Shown: positions 12,490 to 24,796 of the stretch, in pieces | How positions within the stretch are numbered: position 1 is the stretch's first letter | Layout: every line of letters starts with the position of its first letter | Origin: Volvox africanus | Taxonomy: Eukaryota; Chlorophyta; Chlorophyceae; Chlamydomonadales; Volvocaceae | Assembly: GCA_030268105.1 (NCBI GenBank) | Contig: BSDZ01000011.1 | Coordinates: forward strand, 1,302,001 to 1,366,000 | DNA: 64,000 nucleotides | Direction of reading: 5' to 3' | The notes under the pieces: generated by a model | What the model was told of the DNA's origin: nothing | What the model saw: only the letters and a program-made list of their open reading frames with translations | Database searches by the model: none | Position numbers and translations under genes: made by a program

Positions 12490-14039
12490 AGCTCGAGCAC
12501 GGGTGCGCCGCCCTTCTCCCTTGCTATTGCACCAGCTCTGCTGCAATTGCGTGGTGCCGTCAGTCATGTGAACGCGACCGGCGGCGCCAATGACGGCTTA
12601 GTGCAAATTGTTCTGTACGTAGCCGTAGCGTTGGAACTGCCAATTGAGCTCCTAAATGAGATATTGGCACAGGCTCATCAGCTTGCAGTGTGGATTCTGG
12701 CGCCGCTGTTAAAGCAGAAATTGGCACAGAGCGGTTTGAAGGAGGACTGGATGCTACCGTTGGGGATAAGCTCGTCTGGCCGCACTGGCAATGGTGGCGC
12801 CACTGCAGCCGGAACGCTTGCGCCTTTGGAGCCCAATGGGCAATCAAGCACCGCCAACTCGGGGCTAGGGGGTGTCACCGTTGAGGCTGGCGGCGCCGCA
12901 GGCAATGCGACAGGAGGTGGGCAGCAGATTGGTTACGACACGCAAGACAGCCGCAGCCCCGGCGGCAGCCGCGGCAGCGACAGCGCCGTCGGTAATGAAC
13001 CATCTGGTGCTAAAAGGACAGGCGGGGGTCGAGAGGCCAATTGCGGTAGCACGACGCTGTCGCAATCTATTGCAATGGGAGCACAACCCCCGACGCTTGT
13101 TTCAGATCTAACATGTGTCGAACTTTTCACCAGCGCCGGCCCGTGCCGATGCGTCGGGGTCGTTATCAGGCGCCTGCGGCGCCAGGAGTCCGTGGCATGC
13201 AGATACACCTACGGCGTCAAATCGCATGCTCGTGTCTTCATTTAAGGACACGATCAATGGCCTGCAAGCCCGCCGGTGAGAATGATGCGAGTGCAGAATG
13301 ATTCAACATCGCCGTCAGCCTCCGCTCTTGTGTTATCTTGCTGAAGTCTTGGCCCCGTCCTCTCAATGCCATGCAACTCAAAACCATCCCTCCACTGGTG
13401 CTTTTGCATTTCAGCTTATGCGCGCCTTGCGGACCAGCAACACGTTTCACCACCTGGCCCTGTCCCCAGTGCTGAGGAGTCGGAAGAATTATCAGTGCTG
13501 AAGCTGGGCAAGGTGCTGGGCCGCGATGGTAGCGGGCTGGTGTTCCAAGGCTATCTTCACCTGGGCCTGGAGGTGGCTGTCAAACTGTTTGAAACCCCGA
13601 CGACACGGACCCCGATGCGGGCTCGTCCACAGAACACAGCTTGCAGCTAACCGTCGTGAATCTGGAGGGGTCCAGCGTGGGCACAGAGTGCGGTGCAATG
13701 CCCACCGACAGTCTAAAGGAGGAGCCACCGGCTGGTAGTGGTAGCGGCAGCGTGGCAGGGCGTACCACAGCAACTGCTGCATTGAAGACGGCTGCGGCGC
13801 AGACGACAAAGCAGCAGCGGGACCTACTGCGCAACGCGCTAGAGCTGGGGGTGACGTCCTTTCTGTCGCATCCCAACATCGTCCAGGGCTACTGCCATTG
13901 GGTTAATGTGGTGTTGATGCAGGGCGCATCCCTCAATTGCTGCTGGCTAATGGGACAGGCGGAGTACATGGAATTGGCGCTTCCGGGCTCACCGCTGCCC
14001 CCGCTGTGCTCAGCTCTGGTCATGGAATATTGCGACATG
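12490..14039 (+). pseudogene. Truncated, frameshifted protein-kinase gene (N-lobe only)
   Basis: Three exon blocks join in phase: up to 13045, 13134-13275, and 13470-14039 (acceptor after a strong pyrimidine tract). The first block encodes an N-terminal region (ALLQLRGAVSHVNATGG, then a hydrophobic segment near LVQIVLYVAVALELP) followed by a Gly/Ala/Ser-rich linker. The third holds a kinase N-lobe: glycine-rich loop VLGRDGSGLVFQG, catalytic lysine in VAVKLFE, a helix-C/beta-4 stretch SFLSHPNIVQ, and hinge LVMEYCDM before a GT donor at 14040. Reading requires one extra base at the CCCC run 13595-13598, where the frame moves from VKLFETP to DDTDPDAGSS. No HRD or DFG-containing exon was found between 14040 and 16617, so the C-lobe is missing. 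The true N-terminal start is unresolved. This resembles the expanded TKL-like kinases of volvocine algae. It could be a pseudogene or a live gene damaged by a consensus error. Confidence 0.55.
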
Positions 14040-16617
14040 GTGCGTGGGTGGGCAGTTCTGCTCGTGGCGCCTGGAGGCCCGATCTGGAACGTATGCTCGA
14101 TAAGAGCACAACGTTTGCCGGAACGGCGGGACGGCTCTGGGGGCTGTCCTTGTGATGTGGGATATTCAGGTGCAGCGTATTGAATGATTCCTTAAGTCTT
14201 AAATTTGAGATTTCCCTTGAATACAGCTTGTGTACAGGCCCGAAGCGGGCTTGTTTTTCGGGGGCAGGCGCAGGTCGTTTGGGTTATAGGGTCGTAGGAG
14301 GGAGGGAACGGGTGAAGCGGCGCAATTGCTGGTGCGTTGGGACGTGACGGTGGTATGGCATCACATCATGGTCGATAGCGTTGAGGAGCGGCACATGTCG
14401 CAATGGTAAGGACTTGCAAGGGGCGCTCGTCCGGTTCAGGGGTTGTCAGCCATACTGACTTCAATTTTGATGTAGTTTTTGTAATGTGGCGAGTGCAATA
14501 CAACACCGGCGGCCGAGTGGCGCCGGCTCTGCTGACATCAGACTTCACTTTGTCCCGTTAAGACTGCTATCCAATCTGACGAATGCATGTCGGTGTCAGT
14601 CTTTGTGGGTGACCGCCTAAGCTCGGCTTCCTAGGACCCTGCCCCATTTCACGGGTTAGCGGGGATATGGTGTTAGGGGGTTAACCGCCCGGGGCGCCTG
14701 TAGGGATGCTAGCTGATAGTAGTGATTAGGCTTGCTCTGCGAGGAGTTGCCCGCTGTCCTTGCCTCGTTCACATGTTTGCCTAATGCGTGTTGCATTCTT
14801 CTGTGTTCGTGTCTATGTTGTGTAATCAGCTTGACTGCGCGCAGATAGTAGCGCTATGCCAGGGGGAGCGGGTGCATGATTATCCTCGATTGACCATCTT
14901 TATGACCGTGGCATACTCAGGCATGCACGGTGCTGATCTCCGTGCCGTTCTGTGCGGCCAGTGACACAGGGCAGGAGTTGCGGACGGTAATATGGTGGAC
15001 GGCGATACTGACACGTATGTACATTTCCACTTGACATGTTTATCGCTGATGCACATCAACACGCACGCATTGGCACACAAGCGAGTCTGTGTCAGACCCC
15101 CCCTCCCTCCGTATAGTATAAGGTGACGCAGCCCTCAATGAGGCTGCTTCTTTTTTAATATGGGGTCTCGGCACTGGCAGCGCATACGCCTGGGTGTCCG
15201 ATATGGAGAACCACTGCACGTGCATACCTCCTGGAGGAGGAAGAGATTTGCCACGGCGGCCGTTATGTTGTATGCTGGTAGCTTGGAAAGGCTGTGAGTC
15301 AATGTCATGGTAGGATATGTTTCGCGAAGGCGAATGACTGCGAATGGGCGACGGCGTCGAGTAGACAGCATTGCTATCGGTGCATTGTGGCATCAAACTA
15401 CATCTTCAGTCAAAGTTTATTATTCTTATTGCCGTGGTTTGGCCGTTGGGTTATTTTGTTCGAGGTCGGGAGTGCTGCGTTGGTTTACAGTTTGGCGAAA
15501 TGGCTATGGCATAAGAGGCCACAATCGCGGATGAGGAAGATGTAGGGAAGCCTCCTTTAGCGAGGTAGTCGGTGAGGGCTGAAGAAGAGGTTCTTCTGCG
15601 CATCAAGAAGCGATGCCCGATGCTTCTTAATGACGTGTGGATTTAAGGATAGTGGCATTAGTGTGTTCTGTGGGTCTTCCTGCCACATGGTGGGCTGTAG
15701 GAAGCACAGTGTTGTCGCGGAGCACGAAATGGCCAACGCGATGAACTTACCTGCAGATTCACGAACATTACCGGCACATGCTGACTAGAGATGTGTAATA
15801 AAACGCGCCATTGACGAGTGGCTGATCCAACTTATGCCGATGAAGACCAGAAAACCCCAAAGATCAAACGCATATTGGTAGTATTCCCGTTTTTGATGGT
15901 GAAGAGAAGCGCATACGCGGCATACCATGGGGGGAAATAAACATTATTTATGGCGAAGTTGACGAAGCGCTAGGCATCCAGGTAGCACCATCTACAACCC
16001 ATGTTCCTGGCGCGGATCACGGGCTCGAGGATCGAGGAATGGGACCAACAGAAAAGTACGAAGGCGCAGATCGAAGCCAAAAGGGGCTCTTAACGTGTTG
16101 TCCTGGAGACGTGGGGAGGCCTGATGCGATATGATTTGTCGCAGTAAGCCACACCTTCGGATCCGAAATTGTCTCGCTACGGGGTACACGAAGAGACTTA
16201 ACTACCTGTCTAACGGGAGGATGGATTTTTGTTGGTGATAGCCTATCGTTGAAGGCGATGTAAAGTGCTGTGCGTATGGTATCTCCTTGCGGCTAATTTG
16301 CTCCTAGATGGCATGAAGCAATTATATATAAGGCCTAAGCAAGTTTTCCATTCGGAATGTAATTGTACAGCGTCCGTTTCTCCGTTGTTTACTCGTCCCG
16401 GCTCCGAGCTCCCGCCTGTCCGGTACATAAGCACTAACGGCAACGGCACCTGACAGCAACGGTATCATTCTACAGCATCATGCATTGCCACAGCGCATTC
16501 CCTTTCCCATGCTTCCCCTATTACAAGCCATCAACGTAGCATAAGTACTTCCTGAGAAAGGTAAGAAACATGTGCGCCCTGTGAGAAACGCGTACGCCGT
16601 CCTTGCGCCGGACTCAA
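14040..16617. other. Region without a supported gene
   Basis: About 2.6 kb. A possible further kinase-gene exon near 14065-14150 (reading WRPDLERMLDKSTTFAG) ends at a stop and is not recognisable. At 15127-15156 a short stem (GCAGCC...GGCTGC) is followed by a T-rich run. A TGTAA on the minus strand (16521-16525) lies 95 bp beyond the stop of the next gene and may be its poly(A) signal. Nothing else is supported. Confidence 0.45.
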
Positions 16618-18960
16618 TCAAAGGCCAATCCCGGCCAATAAGAGAGGATGCCGGGACGCATCATGTACCTCTGCCCAGCCTAGCGGCGGCACGCAATCGC
16701 CGCCGCTTTCGCTAGCATAGGTGCCGCTGCTCCCAGCGCCGGCAGCGGCGTCAGCGCCGGAACAGGATGCCACAGAGCGTAGTGCTGGCAGCTCAGCAGC
16801 CGTACGCGCGCCAAGACGCGGTGTCAAATGCTCATCGATTTCGGCCTGGCCGTCCCCGCCTGCCTCTCGAGCCTCTGCAACGCCTGCAGCTCCTTTCACC
16901 CAGCGCTCGTCCCCATCAGTACTGCTTCTAGCGCTACCTGCATCACCGTCAGCAGCGGCGGCAGCAATAGCCCCGGCATCCTCCACGCGCCATTCGTACA
17001 CCATCGCCAGTGGGTCACCATCGGGTCGAAAGGCCGTCATACTGGATAACACCGCCACTTCGCGGTCGTCATTGATGGCACTGGTACGCATGCGGTAGGA
17101 ACGGGCCTTGGCTGCTTCCAATCGTCGGGTCCACCAGCTTGCTGCCTCCGCGTCCTCGTCCTCGTGCCACGCCATAAGTCTGTCCGCCCTCGACATCAAC
17201 GGCCCTACACCCGACTGCATGAGCGCTGCCCAATTACCCGCGGCAGCCTCCAGGCCGTCGCCAATCCGATCCGCCAAAGACTCCGCCACGGGACCCGGCC
17301 GCGGCCCACTGCCATTGCTGCTGAAGCGGGTCATGCTGCCGTCTGGACCGCTGGCTCGCCCGCCCCCACTGCCCGGGGGACTAAACGGGCCCCCACTGCC
17401 GGCAGCCCCTGCCGGTGCAGCACCGCCGCTGCCCGGCTTGCTGGTGGGCGGGCTATCAATCCTCTGCGCTGCTCCCGAGTGCGCCTCCGTGGGACCCAGG
17501 GAGGCGACTCGCAGTAAGTCGGCGCTCCCGCCGCCGCTCCCTTCCACGTCGACCCCCAACGACCTCTTCGGCGACCGCGGTGATATGCGCACCGGCCTTG
17601 GCATCGTAGGTGTTGTACCGCGCTCCGGAGATGATGGCGCCGGCGCCGCGGCTCCACCCGTGGGCGCCCCGCCCTGCTCACCGAACACGCCGTTGTAACC
17701 CTGGTACGATTCGTTTAAGTCGCCATCATCCACGTCATCCACCTGTGACGCGCCTGTTGGCGTGCCGAGCCGCGGTGATGCCACCGGCTGGTATTCTCCC
17801 ATATCGGCAGATTCAGTCTTGCCCTTATTGCGAAGACGAGACGGCCGTGGCATGGAGCCGCCGCCAGCTCCGCCGGGCGATAAACTCACTCGCGCCGCCT
17901 CTGCGGCCTGGCGATTTGACGACGGCGTTCGGGCCATCGCCTCCTTACCCGAAGGTGCTCCGGTCAAAGAGAACCGCGCGGGTGCGTCCATGGAGCTTAC
18001 CGTTGAAGCCCCAGGGGTCTGTGACGGCTGTTGCGGTACGCCGCTCGTGCTCATTCTGGCGCTGCCTGGAGAGCCGGCCGAGCCTCCCTGGAGGCTGGGC
18101 CAGTTCTGTGGCAAGTCGCGGCGGCCACTACCGCCCGTATCAAACCCAAATGAATTGCCATCGTCCTGCGCTGGTGCCGGCTGCGTGGCCGGTGCCGGCA
18201 GCAGGGAATCAAGCACCATGCGGTCTCTGTTGCGGTTCTGGGAGCCGATGGCGCCGATGCCGTCAAGTCTGGATCCGGAGCCGACGGCGCCGTCGGCGCC
18301 ACTGCCACCCATGCGCCCCGCACCGCCAAAGAGTGTCGGAGTGGAGGCGCGATTTTGGGTGGAGTTGATGGCCGGATTAAGCATGCCGGCGCGCTCCAGA
18401 GTGGCAGGCGTGGCGGCGCTGCCAGCCGATGCGGGCTTATCCTCGGCATCATCCAGTTCGTCGTCCACTTCCTCTACCGGCATCGGTAGCGACGCGCCGG
18501 CCTTGACAGCGCCGCTGCTACCAACTCCTTCCCCGTCGCTGGAGACACTGCTGGCGGTACGGCCAGCAGGCGGCAGCAGCACCTTACGGCTGTCTGCTCC
18601 CACCGTGCCTGCTGAGAAGGGCCGCAGCGCCGCCTCCTCGTCCGGCGCCTTCGTGGGCTCGTCGGAGGCCTTTGAGTCCATCGTCAGCAGGTCCCGCCGT
18701 GGCTCACCGCTTGCACCACTACCACCCGCCGGCGCCAAAGCGGCCATTGCCCTGCCCCATCGCATCTGTGGCCCTGCACGTTGTGGCGAAGGCGGAGCGT
18801 TGATCAGCATCCCCGCTGCAGTGCCGCCGCCGCCTGCACTCCCGGTCATCAAGTCACCCGCCGGCAGTCCTGCTGCCGACGGCGCGTCGCCGCCACCGCC
18901 GGCGCCACCTCCTTTCCGCAATTTTTGCGCCGCCTGGATGCGTGAAATGATAAGTGCCAT
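16618..18960 (-). CDS. Low-complexity Gly/Ala/Ser/Pro-rich protein, unknown function
   Basis: One uninterrupted 780-codon frame from ATG 18960 to TGA, with an in-frame stop upstream of the ATG. The N-terminus MALIISRIQAAQKLRK is basic and amphipathic, slightly IQ-motif-like. Residues about 20-540 are low complexity, with acidic patches and many SP/TP dipeptides, so probably disordered and phosphorylated. A more ordered, Trp-containing segment follows at roughly residues 550-670 (NWAALMQSGVG, MAWHEDEDAEAASWW, AVLSSMTAFRPDGDPL). I recognise no family. Volvocine genes often encode such expanded linkers, so the ordered segment is the best probe for homologues. Overlapping plus-strand open frames (for example 17762-18997) are explained as GC-rich shadows. 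The gene may have further 5' exons upstream. Confidence 0.6.
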   Translation of the reverse strand: MALIISRIQAAQKLRKGGGAGGGGDAPSAAGLPAGDLMTGSAGGGGTAAGMLINAPPSPQRAGPQMRWGRAMAALAPAGGSGASGEPRRDLLTMDSKASDEPTKAPDEEAALRPFSAGTVGADSRKVLLPPAGRTASSVSSDGEGVGSSGAVKAGASLPMPVEEVDDELDDAEDKPASAGSAATPATLERAGMLNPAINSTQNRASTPTLFGGAGRMGGSGADGAVGSGSRLDGIGAIGSQNRNRDRMVLDSLLPAPATQPAPAQDDGNSFGFDTGGSGRRDLPQNWPSLQGGSAGSPGSARMSTSGVPQQPSQTPGASTVSSMDAPARFSLTGAPSGKEAMARTPSSNRQAAEAARVSLSPGGAGGGSMPRPSRLRNKGKTESADMGEYQPVASPRLGTPTGASQVDDVDDGDLNESYQGYNGVFGEQGGAPTGGAAAPAPSSPERGTTPTMPRPVRISPRSPKRSLGVDVEGSGGGSADLLRVASLGPTEAHSGAAQRIDSPPTSKPGSGGAAPAGAAGSGGPFSPPGSGGGRASGPDGSMTRFSSNGSGPRPGPVAESLADRIGDGLEAAAGNWAALMQSGVGPLMSRADRLMAWHEDEDAEAASWWTRRLEAAKARSYRMRTSAINDDREVAVLSSMTAFRPDGDPLAMVYEWRVEDAGAIAAAAADGDAGSARSSTDGDERWVKGAAGVAEAREAGGDGQAEIDEHLTPRLGARTAAELPALRSVASCSGADAAAGAGSSGTYASESGGDCVPPLGWAEVHDASRHPLLLAGIGL

Positions 18961-19416
18961 AAGTGCGTTACCGGTACCCCAAAGAAGCGATATGTAGTTT
19001 TATCTAGGATTGTTGGTCGGAAAAAATACTGACCTCGGGATTTCCTCGTACAGAGTTCAACCGCCGTATGGTTACAGTGCTTTAGTAATCAGGCCTTTTC
19101 AGCCTTCGTTAAGAACCTTCAACAGTGACATTCTGAGTCAAAACTGAAGCTGTTCTTATTCTTTACGTGATTCACGAGGTTGGAGTAGGAATGACAACCT
19201 GCTGGTTGAACATGGGCCGTCAGGGATGTTTGCATGTGCCAATCGGCGGATGTTCTGCGAGCTGTACAACTTTACAATTACCGGTGAGAGCTTATAGAAG
19301 CGACTTGCAAAGGTGCTTACCACTAAGCCTGCATATTGCTTGCACAGCCTCGGCCTTGCAGGAAAGGTCGTATCTGTTTAAGATATGTCTCGAGCCAGGA
19401 TGTCCATGCGTCCAGG
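18961..19416. promoter_or_regulatory. Divergent promoter region
   Basis: About 456 bp between the start of the minus-strand 780-residue gene and the first in-frame ATG of the RAP-domain gene on the plus strand. Regulatory function is inferred only from the divergent layout. Confidence 0.35.
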
Positions 19417-22400
19417 ATGCAGTTTGGCGACATGGCAGCGGGTGGCGAAGCTTTAGACTCTGGCTTGCGTGGAGGCGATGGGCCGCGGCTTCCTCCCCGC
19501 AACGATGGTAAATGTTATGCGGCGATGAAAAAAGGTCGTATATCTGAAAGGCCAGTGCTGCGAACTGCATCGGCACTTGCGACGCAAGCACCTATGTATC
19601 AAGCCAGTTTTCCCTCAGCAACGTCAGCAGATGATGTTATTCCAGACAGACCAAGCATTCAGGTGGAGGAAAAGCTGCGAGTTGCCCGTGCCAGGGGCAC
19701 CGTGGTTACCTGCGATGCCGCCGGCGAGGAAACGACGAGGCAGGGAAGGGACCGGCGGCGGCAGAAAAGGCGCTCTCGAGTTCTACTTTCTAATACTGGC
19801 GCCACCGTCGGCACGCCTGGCGGCCATCCTCCAGATGTCAGTCAGCATCACCCACGTCCGCACAGAATTGGGCTGACCACGCAGCCCGCCCGCTTACTTC
19901 CAGCTGAAACCCCGGATGGAACGACATCTGGGTCCTCCTCGTGGCAAGAGAGACATGTGGTTGGACGCAGCCAACTCACGACCGGCGCCCCAGGCGGCGT
20001 AGCCACTGCCGTGGGCTCCGCCGGGGATCCTTGTCTCGAGAACGCAGCAGTTGCCGCAGAAGTGGGCACCATGGCTGTAGGCGGTCGCCGCGAGAGTGGG
20101 AGTGGTGCAGGGACCGATCGTTGCAACGAGGAACAGCTGCCTCTTCCGTCGGTGTCGGTGCTGCCACCGCAGCCGGCCGCCCTAATGGCCACATCGCAGG
20201 GGACAGCCACGACGGTGGACTGCGGCGGACCCTGCAATGGCAGGGATATACGGCGCGGCCAAAGCAGAGCGCCGGTGAGGCGCCTCCTGCGCCACCGCGG
20301 GGCTGATGGCGGCCCAATGCGGACACCATCTCAATCATCACTTATGCACCCTTACCTCCTAACAGGCATCCTCCGTACTGCATCATCCGTCCCCAAGTTG
20401 CAAAAATTTATTGCACGGTACGGCAGCCAGTTCAACAACTTTCACGTATGCTGCTGCCTTAACCGCTTGGCCAAGGCACCTGATGCGCGCTTACCAGCGC
20501 AGCGGGAGACGGTACAGCGATTGTTGGACGAGCTAGGGGACATGCTCGTACCGTTACTGCCGGACTGTGACGCCCGCGAGCTATGCAACGTTCTGTGGGT
20601 CTGGGCCAAGCTGGGTCACACCCCTAAGCTGGAGATCTGGAAGGCGATGCGAATCGCGCTTTTTGGCACCAATCCCGCCGAGGAAGTGGAGGTTGTCGCA
20701 CCACCACAGTTCGCTCTGTCCTCCGTTGCTAATTTTACGGGGGCGGCGGTGGCACCAGCATCCGCATTGTTGTCGCCGTCATTGTCATCCTCTGTTCCAG
20801 TAGGTTTGGAAGCCAATAAGTCATTGCCGGCATCTGTCGTGCAAACGGAAGAGAGAAATAGCACCAGGGTGTGGCGATGGGTCCAGGTAGCGGATCGGCC
20901 AGGACCTGAGATTGCTAGGGCCGCATCTGGACCTGAGGGGGGTAGCGCCGGTGTAACAGCTCTGAATTCGAGTGTGCTTGCAACTGACTGCAATAGCTTA
21001 ACCTCCAGAACGCCGTTGGCTGTCAATGAATCGAGTCAGCAGCCATTCCTGCCGCCTGGGGATGTCTGGCCAGCCCGGACTGGCTCTTTCGGGGCCGCCT
21101 CCGCTTCCGCTTCCACGGCATTGACTGATGAAGGGACAGCGGCTTCCGGGACAGCCGAGACGGCTGTGGGTGGAAAGCTGGAGCAGGCGGCGCCGCAGGG
21201 CTTAGCAAATGCGGCATGGGCATTAGCGCGGCTTGAATTTAACGATCCCTGGCCTTGGCGCCGCCTGGCGGAATGTTCATTGTCCAAGCTGCCCGCGTTC
21301 ATACCGTATGATATCTCCAATCTATCATACGCTTTCGTTCTTGCACGTCAGCATCGATCCCACCCCGTGCATGAGCAGCTCATGTGCGCTCTGGCGGCGG
21401 CAGCGGAGTCCCGGCTAACGGAGTTCTGCCCACAGGACATCTCCAACATGCTCTGGGCGTACGCACGCGCCGGCATGGCACAGCCAGCACTGTTCGCCGC
21501 GGCTGCGCCTATTGCACGCTTGATGGCGGCGGACTTCGGTCAGGCGGGGCTGGTGCAGGTGCTCTGGGCCTACGCGGCGATGCGGGTATACGATGCGCCG
21601 CTTCTGGGCGCGCTGGCGCACAAAATGCTGCCGCAGCTGCATTTCCATGATGTGAATAGTAGGGTAATGATGTGTTGGGCGCTCGCACGCTTCGTCGCCG
21701 CCGTCAGCGGCCGCAGCCGTGCAGCTGGCGCCACGGCGGCTGCGGGCTGCATTTCACTCTTCTCCGCGGCGCGAGTGCGTGCTGGTTTTGTGGATCCGCT
21801 GGTCCGGCTGCATTTGACAGGCGGGCAGGCAGCAGTGGCAGCCGCGACAACTGCAGCGGTGACTGCTCAGGGCGGCGATAGCGACAGCAGCGGCGGCGGC
21901 AGCTGGGGGCTTGGAGGCGATACTTCCCCATCGCGATGGTCAGCATCCTCCGTAAGCCCAGCCACCTTGGCGCGGGCTTACGTGGAGGATCTAACCATAC
22001 GCGGTGGCGGCGGCAGAGGTGATAGCGGCACCAGTCACAATAGCGCCGCCTCCACCACAGCCACGACCCTTCCCGTCGATTGGGCCGTAGACCTCCTAGA
22101 ACAAGAGGACGGTTCAGGGTACGGGGGTGTGGGTTGTGACAGCTTCGCGGATGTGGGATCGCGCCTGCCGCATGCAGCCGCTGCCGCCGCCGCCGCCAGC
22201 CTGGCGCAGTCACAGGTAGAGGCATATGCGGCGGCGTCAGCAGCGGCTCAGGCCGTGTTGTCGGAGATGCCGCCTCAGCTTCTTCCGGCGTTGTGCGAGT
22301 CCCTGCGGCCGCAAATAGGCACTCTCGACACCGGCTCCCTCGCCGTGTTCATGTGGGCTCTCGCCACCCTAGGGCATGTCGATACAGACCTCTTCACCAC

Positions 22401-24796
22401 AGCCGCTGACGTGTTGGCGGCGCGGCTGCATAGCGGTGAGGTCCTGACGCAGTATCTGACACACACCGCGTGGGCGTTCACTGTAGCCGGGGTGTATAAT
22501 AGTGAATTATATGATGCACTGGCGGCGGCAGCAGCGAGGCTCTGCGACGCCGGCCCGTCAGCGGCGACCTCCCTGGCGCTCAGCAATGTGCTGTGGGCGT
22601 TGGGTAACGCTGGACACTATGATGCGGAGCTGTACGGCAATATAGGCCGCGCAGTGACGGCAGTGGCGGCGGCCTCGACAGCGGCTGCTGTGGCAGCGAC
22701 GCCACCAGGCACTGACGTCCGTGATTCAGTCAATCGCCTGGCTTTAGTAATGTTGGCCTGTGCTTATGCCGGGCACGTGGATCCGGAGCTCTATAACATG
22801 GTTTCCGAGGTGCTTCGCCGAGCCGGCGCCCGCGCGCTAGGCGACAACAGCCTGGCCAACATCTGCTGGGCGCTTGCGGTGGTGGATCACGCAGACTTGG
22901 AACTGCTATCGGATCTGTTTGAGGATGCTGCGCGGCGGGACACAGCGGCCCTGGGTGTTCGCGGCTGTACGCAACTCTTCCACTGCGCTCTCTGGCTGCA
23001 GGTGGGCATCGTTGGGATACTATCAAGAGTGGCTGGCTCCCTAACCGGGATGTGCGATGGGGGGGGAAAAGGGAAGGGGCGACTGGGGCCGGGCAATTGG
23101 GCAGTATGCGCTCTGCGGAGTAGAGCCGCCATTCTTGGTTGGTTTTTCATTTTCCACCGTAACCCGGATGCTACAGTAATGCACATAATGTCGTGTCTGT
23201 GTTAATGCGCGTGCGTGGCATCAGTGTATTACACGTATGCGGGCAGTGTATGCGCGTACCGTGGTGCGTGGCTGGTTGTACTCGGGGATGCTGGGGAAGA
23301 ACAATCGTAATGCCGGGGGGACAAAAAGGGAAGGAAGGGGAAGGCTGGCTTTCGACAGTACAGTGTATGGCATGTACGCAGGGACGTGTGCAGTGCGCAG
23401 GTCTTCGGGATTAAGGCCTGACGAAATTAAGAGAACTCGGGACAGAGGGTCTTTCCTTGCGCAGATTTGCGTTCAAGTTAATGCTGCGGCTGGTGCTGGA
23501 TTGCTTATATTGCATCTGTTCCTACCTGCGCGCCGACCACCTCGCTTATCCGCTGCCCAAGCCGGGAGCCCATTTCTCGTTTTTCCGCGCGCCACGGTGT
23601 CACCTGCCATCCCTTCCTGCTATGTTTATGACCCCAATACACACACGCCCACAGGACCTGGTTCCCGGTGGCAGCCAGGTCGTGGCGCTGCTGCCCCGGG
23701 ATGTGCGGGAGGTGGGCCGAGCCAACTTCATGGAGCTGGCCAAGGACCCATACGTGTCTGACTTCCAGGCATATGTTTTCAAGTGAGTGCTGAGTCAACA
23801 CGGGCGCGGCGCTCAGGTGCAAGGGAGCTGGAGATTACGCGGAGTGACTGTCCAAGGGCAGGAGTCTGGGGCCTGAGGGAGGGTGGTCTGGGCGTTGTGG
23901 AAGTCTATGTGGCTGAGGCGGGTCATAATAGAGGGGTTGGTGGTGGTGTAGAGAGGGACGACATAGAGGTCAGGTCTTTTTGCCCGGGAGGCCATGGAGC
24001 GAGGATCTTGTTTCACAAATGGCTCCTGGGGCATCCGGGAACAGATAGAGCAGTCTGGACTGGGAGGGTGTTGTGGGGTCAGGACCGAAGAATACTACCG
24101 TGCGTGCTCATTGCAGCAGGGTGCGCCGCTAGGCCCCTCGTGCCGTCCCATAAGATAACATATACAAAGACTTCCCCTTATATACCCTGGATTTTTTCTT
24201 TAGTCACGAACCTGCCGCCTCCGCCACATATTTGTCTCTGTCCTTGCGTAGCGTAATGAAATTCCTGAAAATGAAATTCCTGTCACCCGCGTCGCCGCTC
24301 CCATCCTCTGCCTCCATTGTGACTATGTCGCAGTGCGCTGGACTCAATGCGTCTGTCTCCCTCCCTGGAGACTAAGACATCCGATCAGCTCTTCTCCCTG
24401 GACGTAGCCGTGTCACTAGGTGGGGATACTGGCGAGGCCGTACGGGTGGCCGTGGAGGCCAACGGCCCGCAGCATTACCTGCGCACCCACCCTACTGCAC
24501 TGGAGGGCAGCACACTTCTGCGCTCGCGACTTCTGCGCGCTCGTGGCTGGGCGCCGCTCCACGTGCATTGGCGGGAATGGCAGAATTTGGGTGGCGACGT
24601 TCTGCGGCAGCGACGATACCTGCGCGCCAAGCTGCGCGAGTTAATGTACCAGGAGCAGCAGCTGCAGCAGCAGGCTCTGCGGCGGCACGGGGAACGGCTG
24701 GAGGAGCAGCAGCAGGCTGCAGGAGCAGGCCCTAGGCTTGAACTTATGTTGCTGGATTCTACGGACTGTGCAGATGTAGGAGAGGCTGTGGGATGA
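19417..24796 (+). CDS. Helical-repeat (OPR-like) protein with C-terminal RAP domain
   Basis: Exons 19417-23001, 23655-23782 and 24334-24796 join in phase to give about 1,391 residues. The first exon is an exceptionally long open frame. From about residue 630 to 1195 it carries repeated motifs of about 38 residues with a W-A-Y/L core: ISNMLWAYARAGMAQ, GLVQVLWAYAAMRVYD, LAVFMWALATLGHVD, LSNVLWALGNAGHYD, LANICWALAVVDHAD. These resemble octotricopeptide/FAST-type RNA-binding repeats. The last exon contains a RAP domain (VAVEANGPQHYLRTHP, then LLRARGWAPLHVHWREW), which ends many organellar RNA-metabolism proteins. By family analogy it acts in chloroplast or mitochondrial RNA stability, processing or translation. 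The start is uncertain: ATG 19417, 19432 or 19525 are all in frame, and 19525 gives a transit-peptide-like start (MKKGRISERPVLRTASALA). The C-terminal tail is Gln-rich. Confidence 0.85.

Noticed and set aside
15127..15160. Stem followed by T-rich run, like a rho-independent or Pol III terminator
   Set aside because: No RNA gene or Pol III promoter boxes found upstream; a bacterial-type terminator is not expected in nuclear algal DNA.
16828..16870. Plus-strand MLIDFGLAV, resembling a kinase DFG motif that might complete the upstream kinase
   Set aside because: No HRD-type catalytic loop precedes it and no activation segment or APE motif follows. It lies antisense to the uninterrupted 780-codon minus-strand frame, which explains it as a shadow.
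17762..18997. 411-codon plus-strand open frame
   Set aside because: Entirely antisense to the 780-residue gene. Long antisense frames are expected in GC-rich codon-biased DNA, and the translation is low-complexity without motifs.
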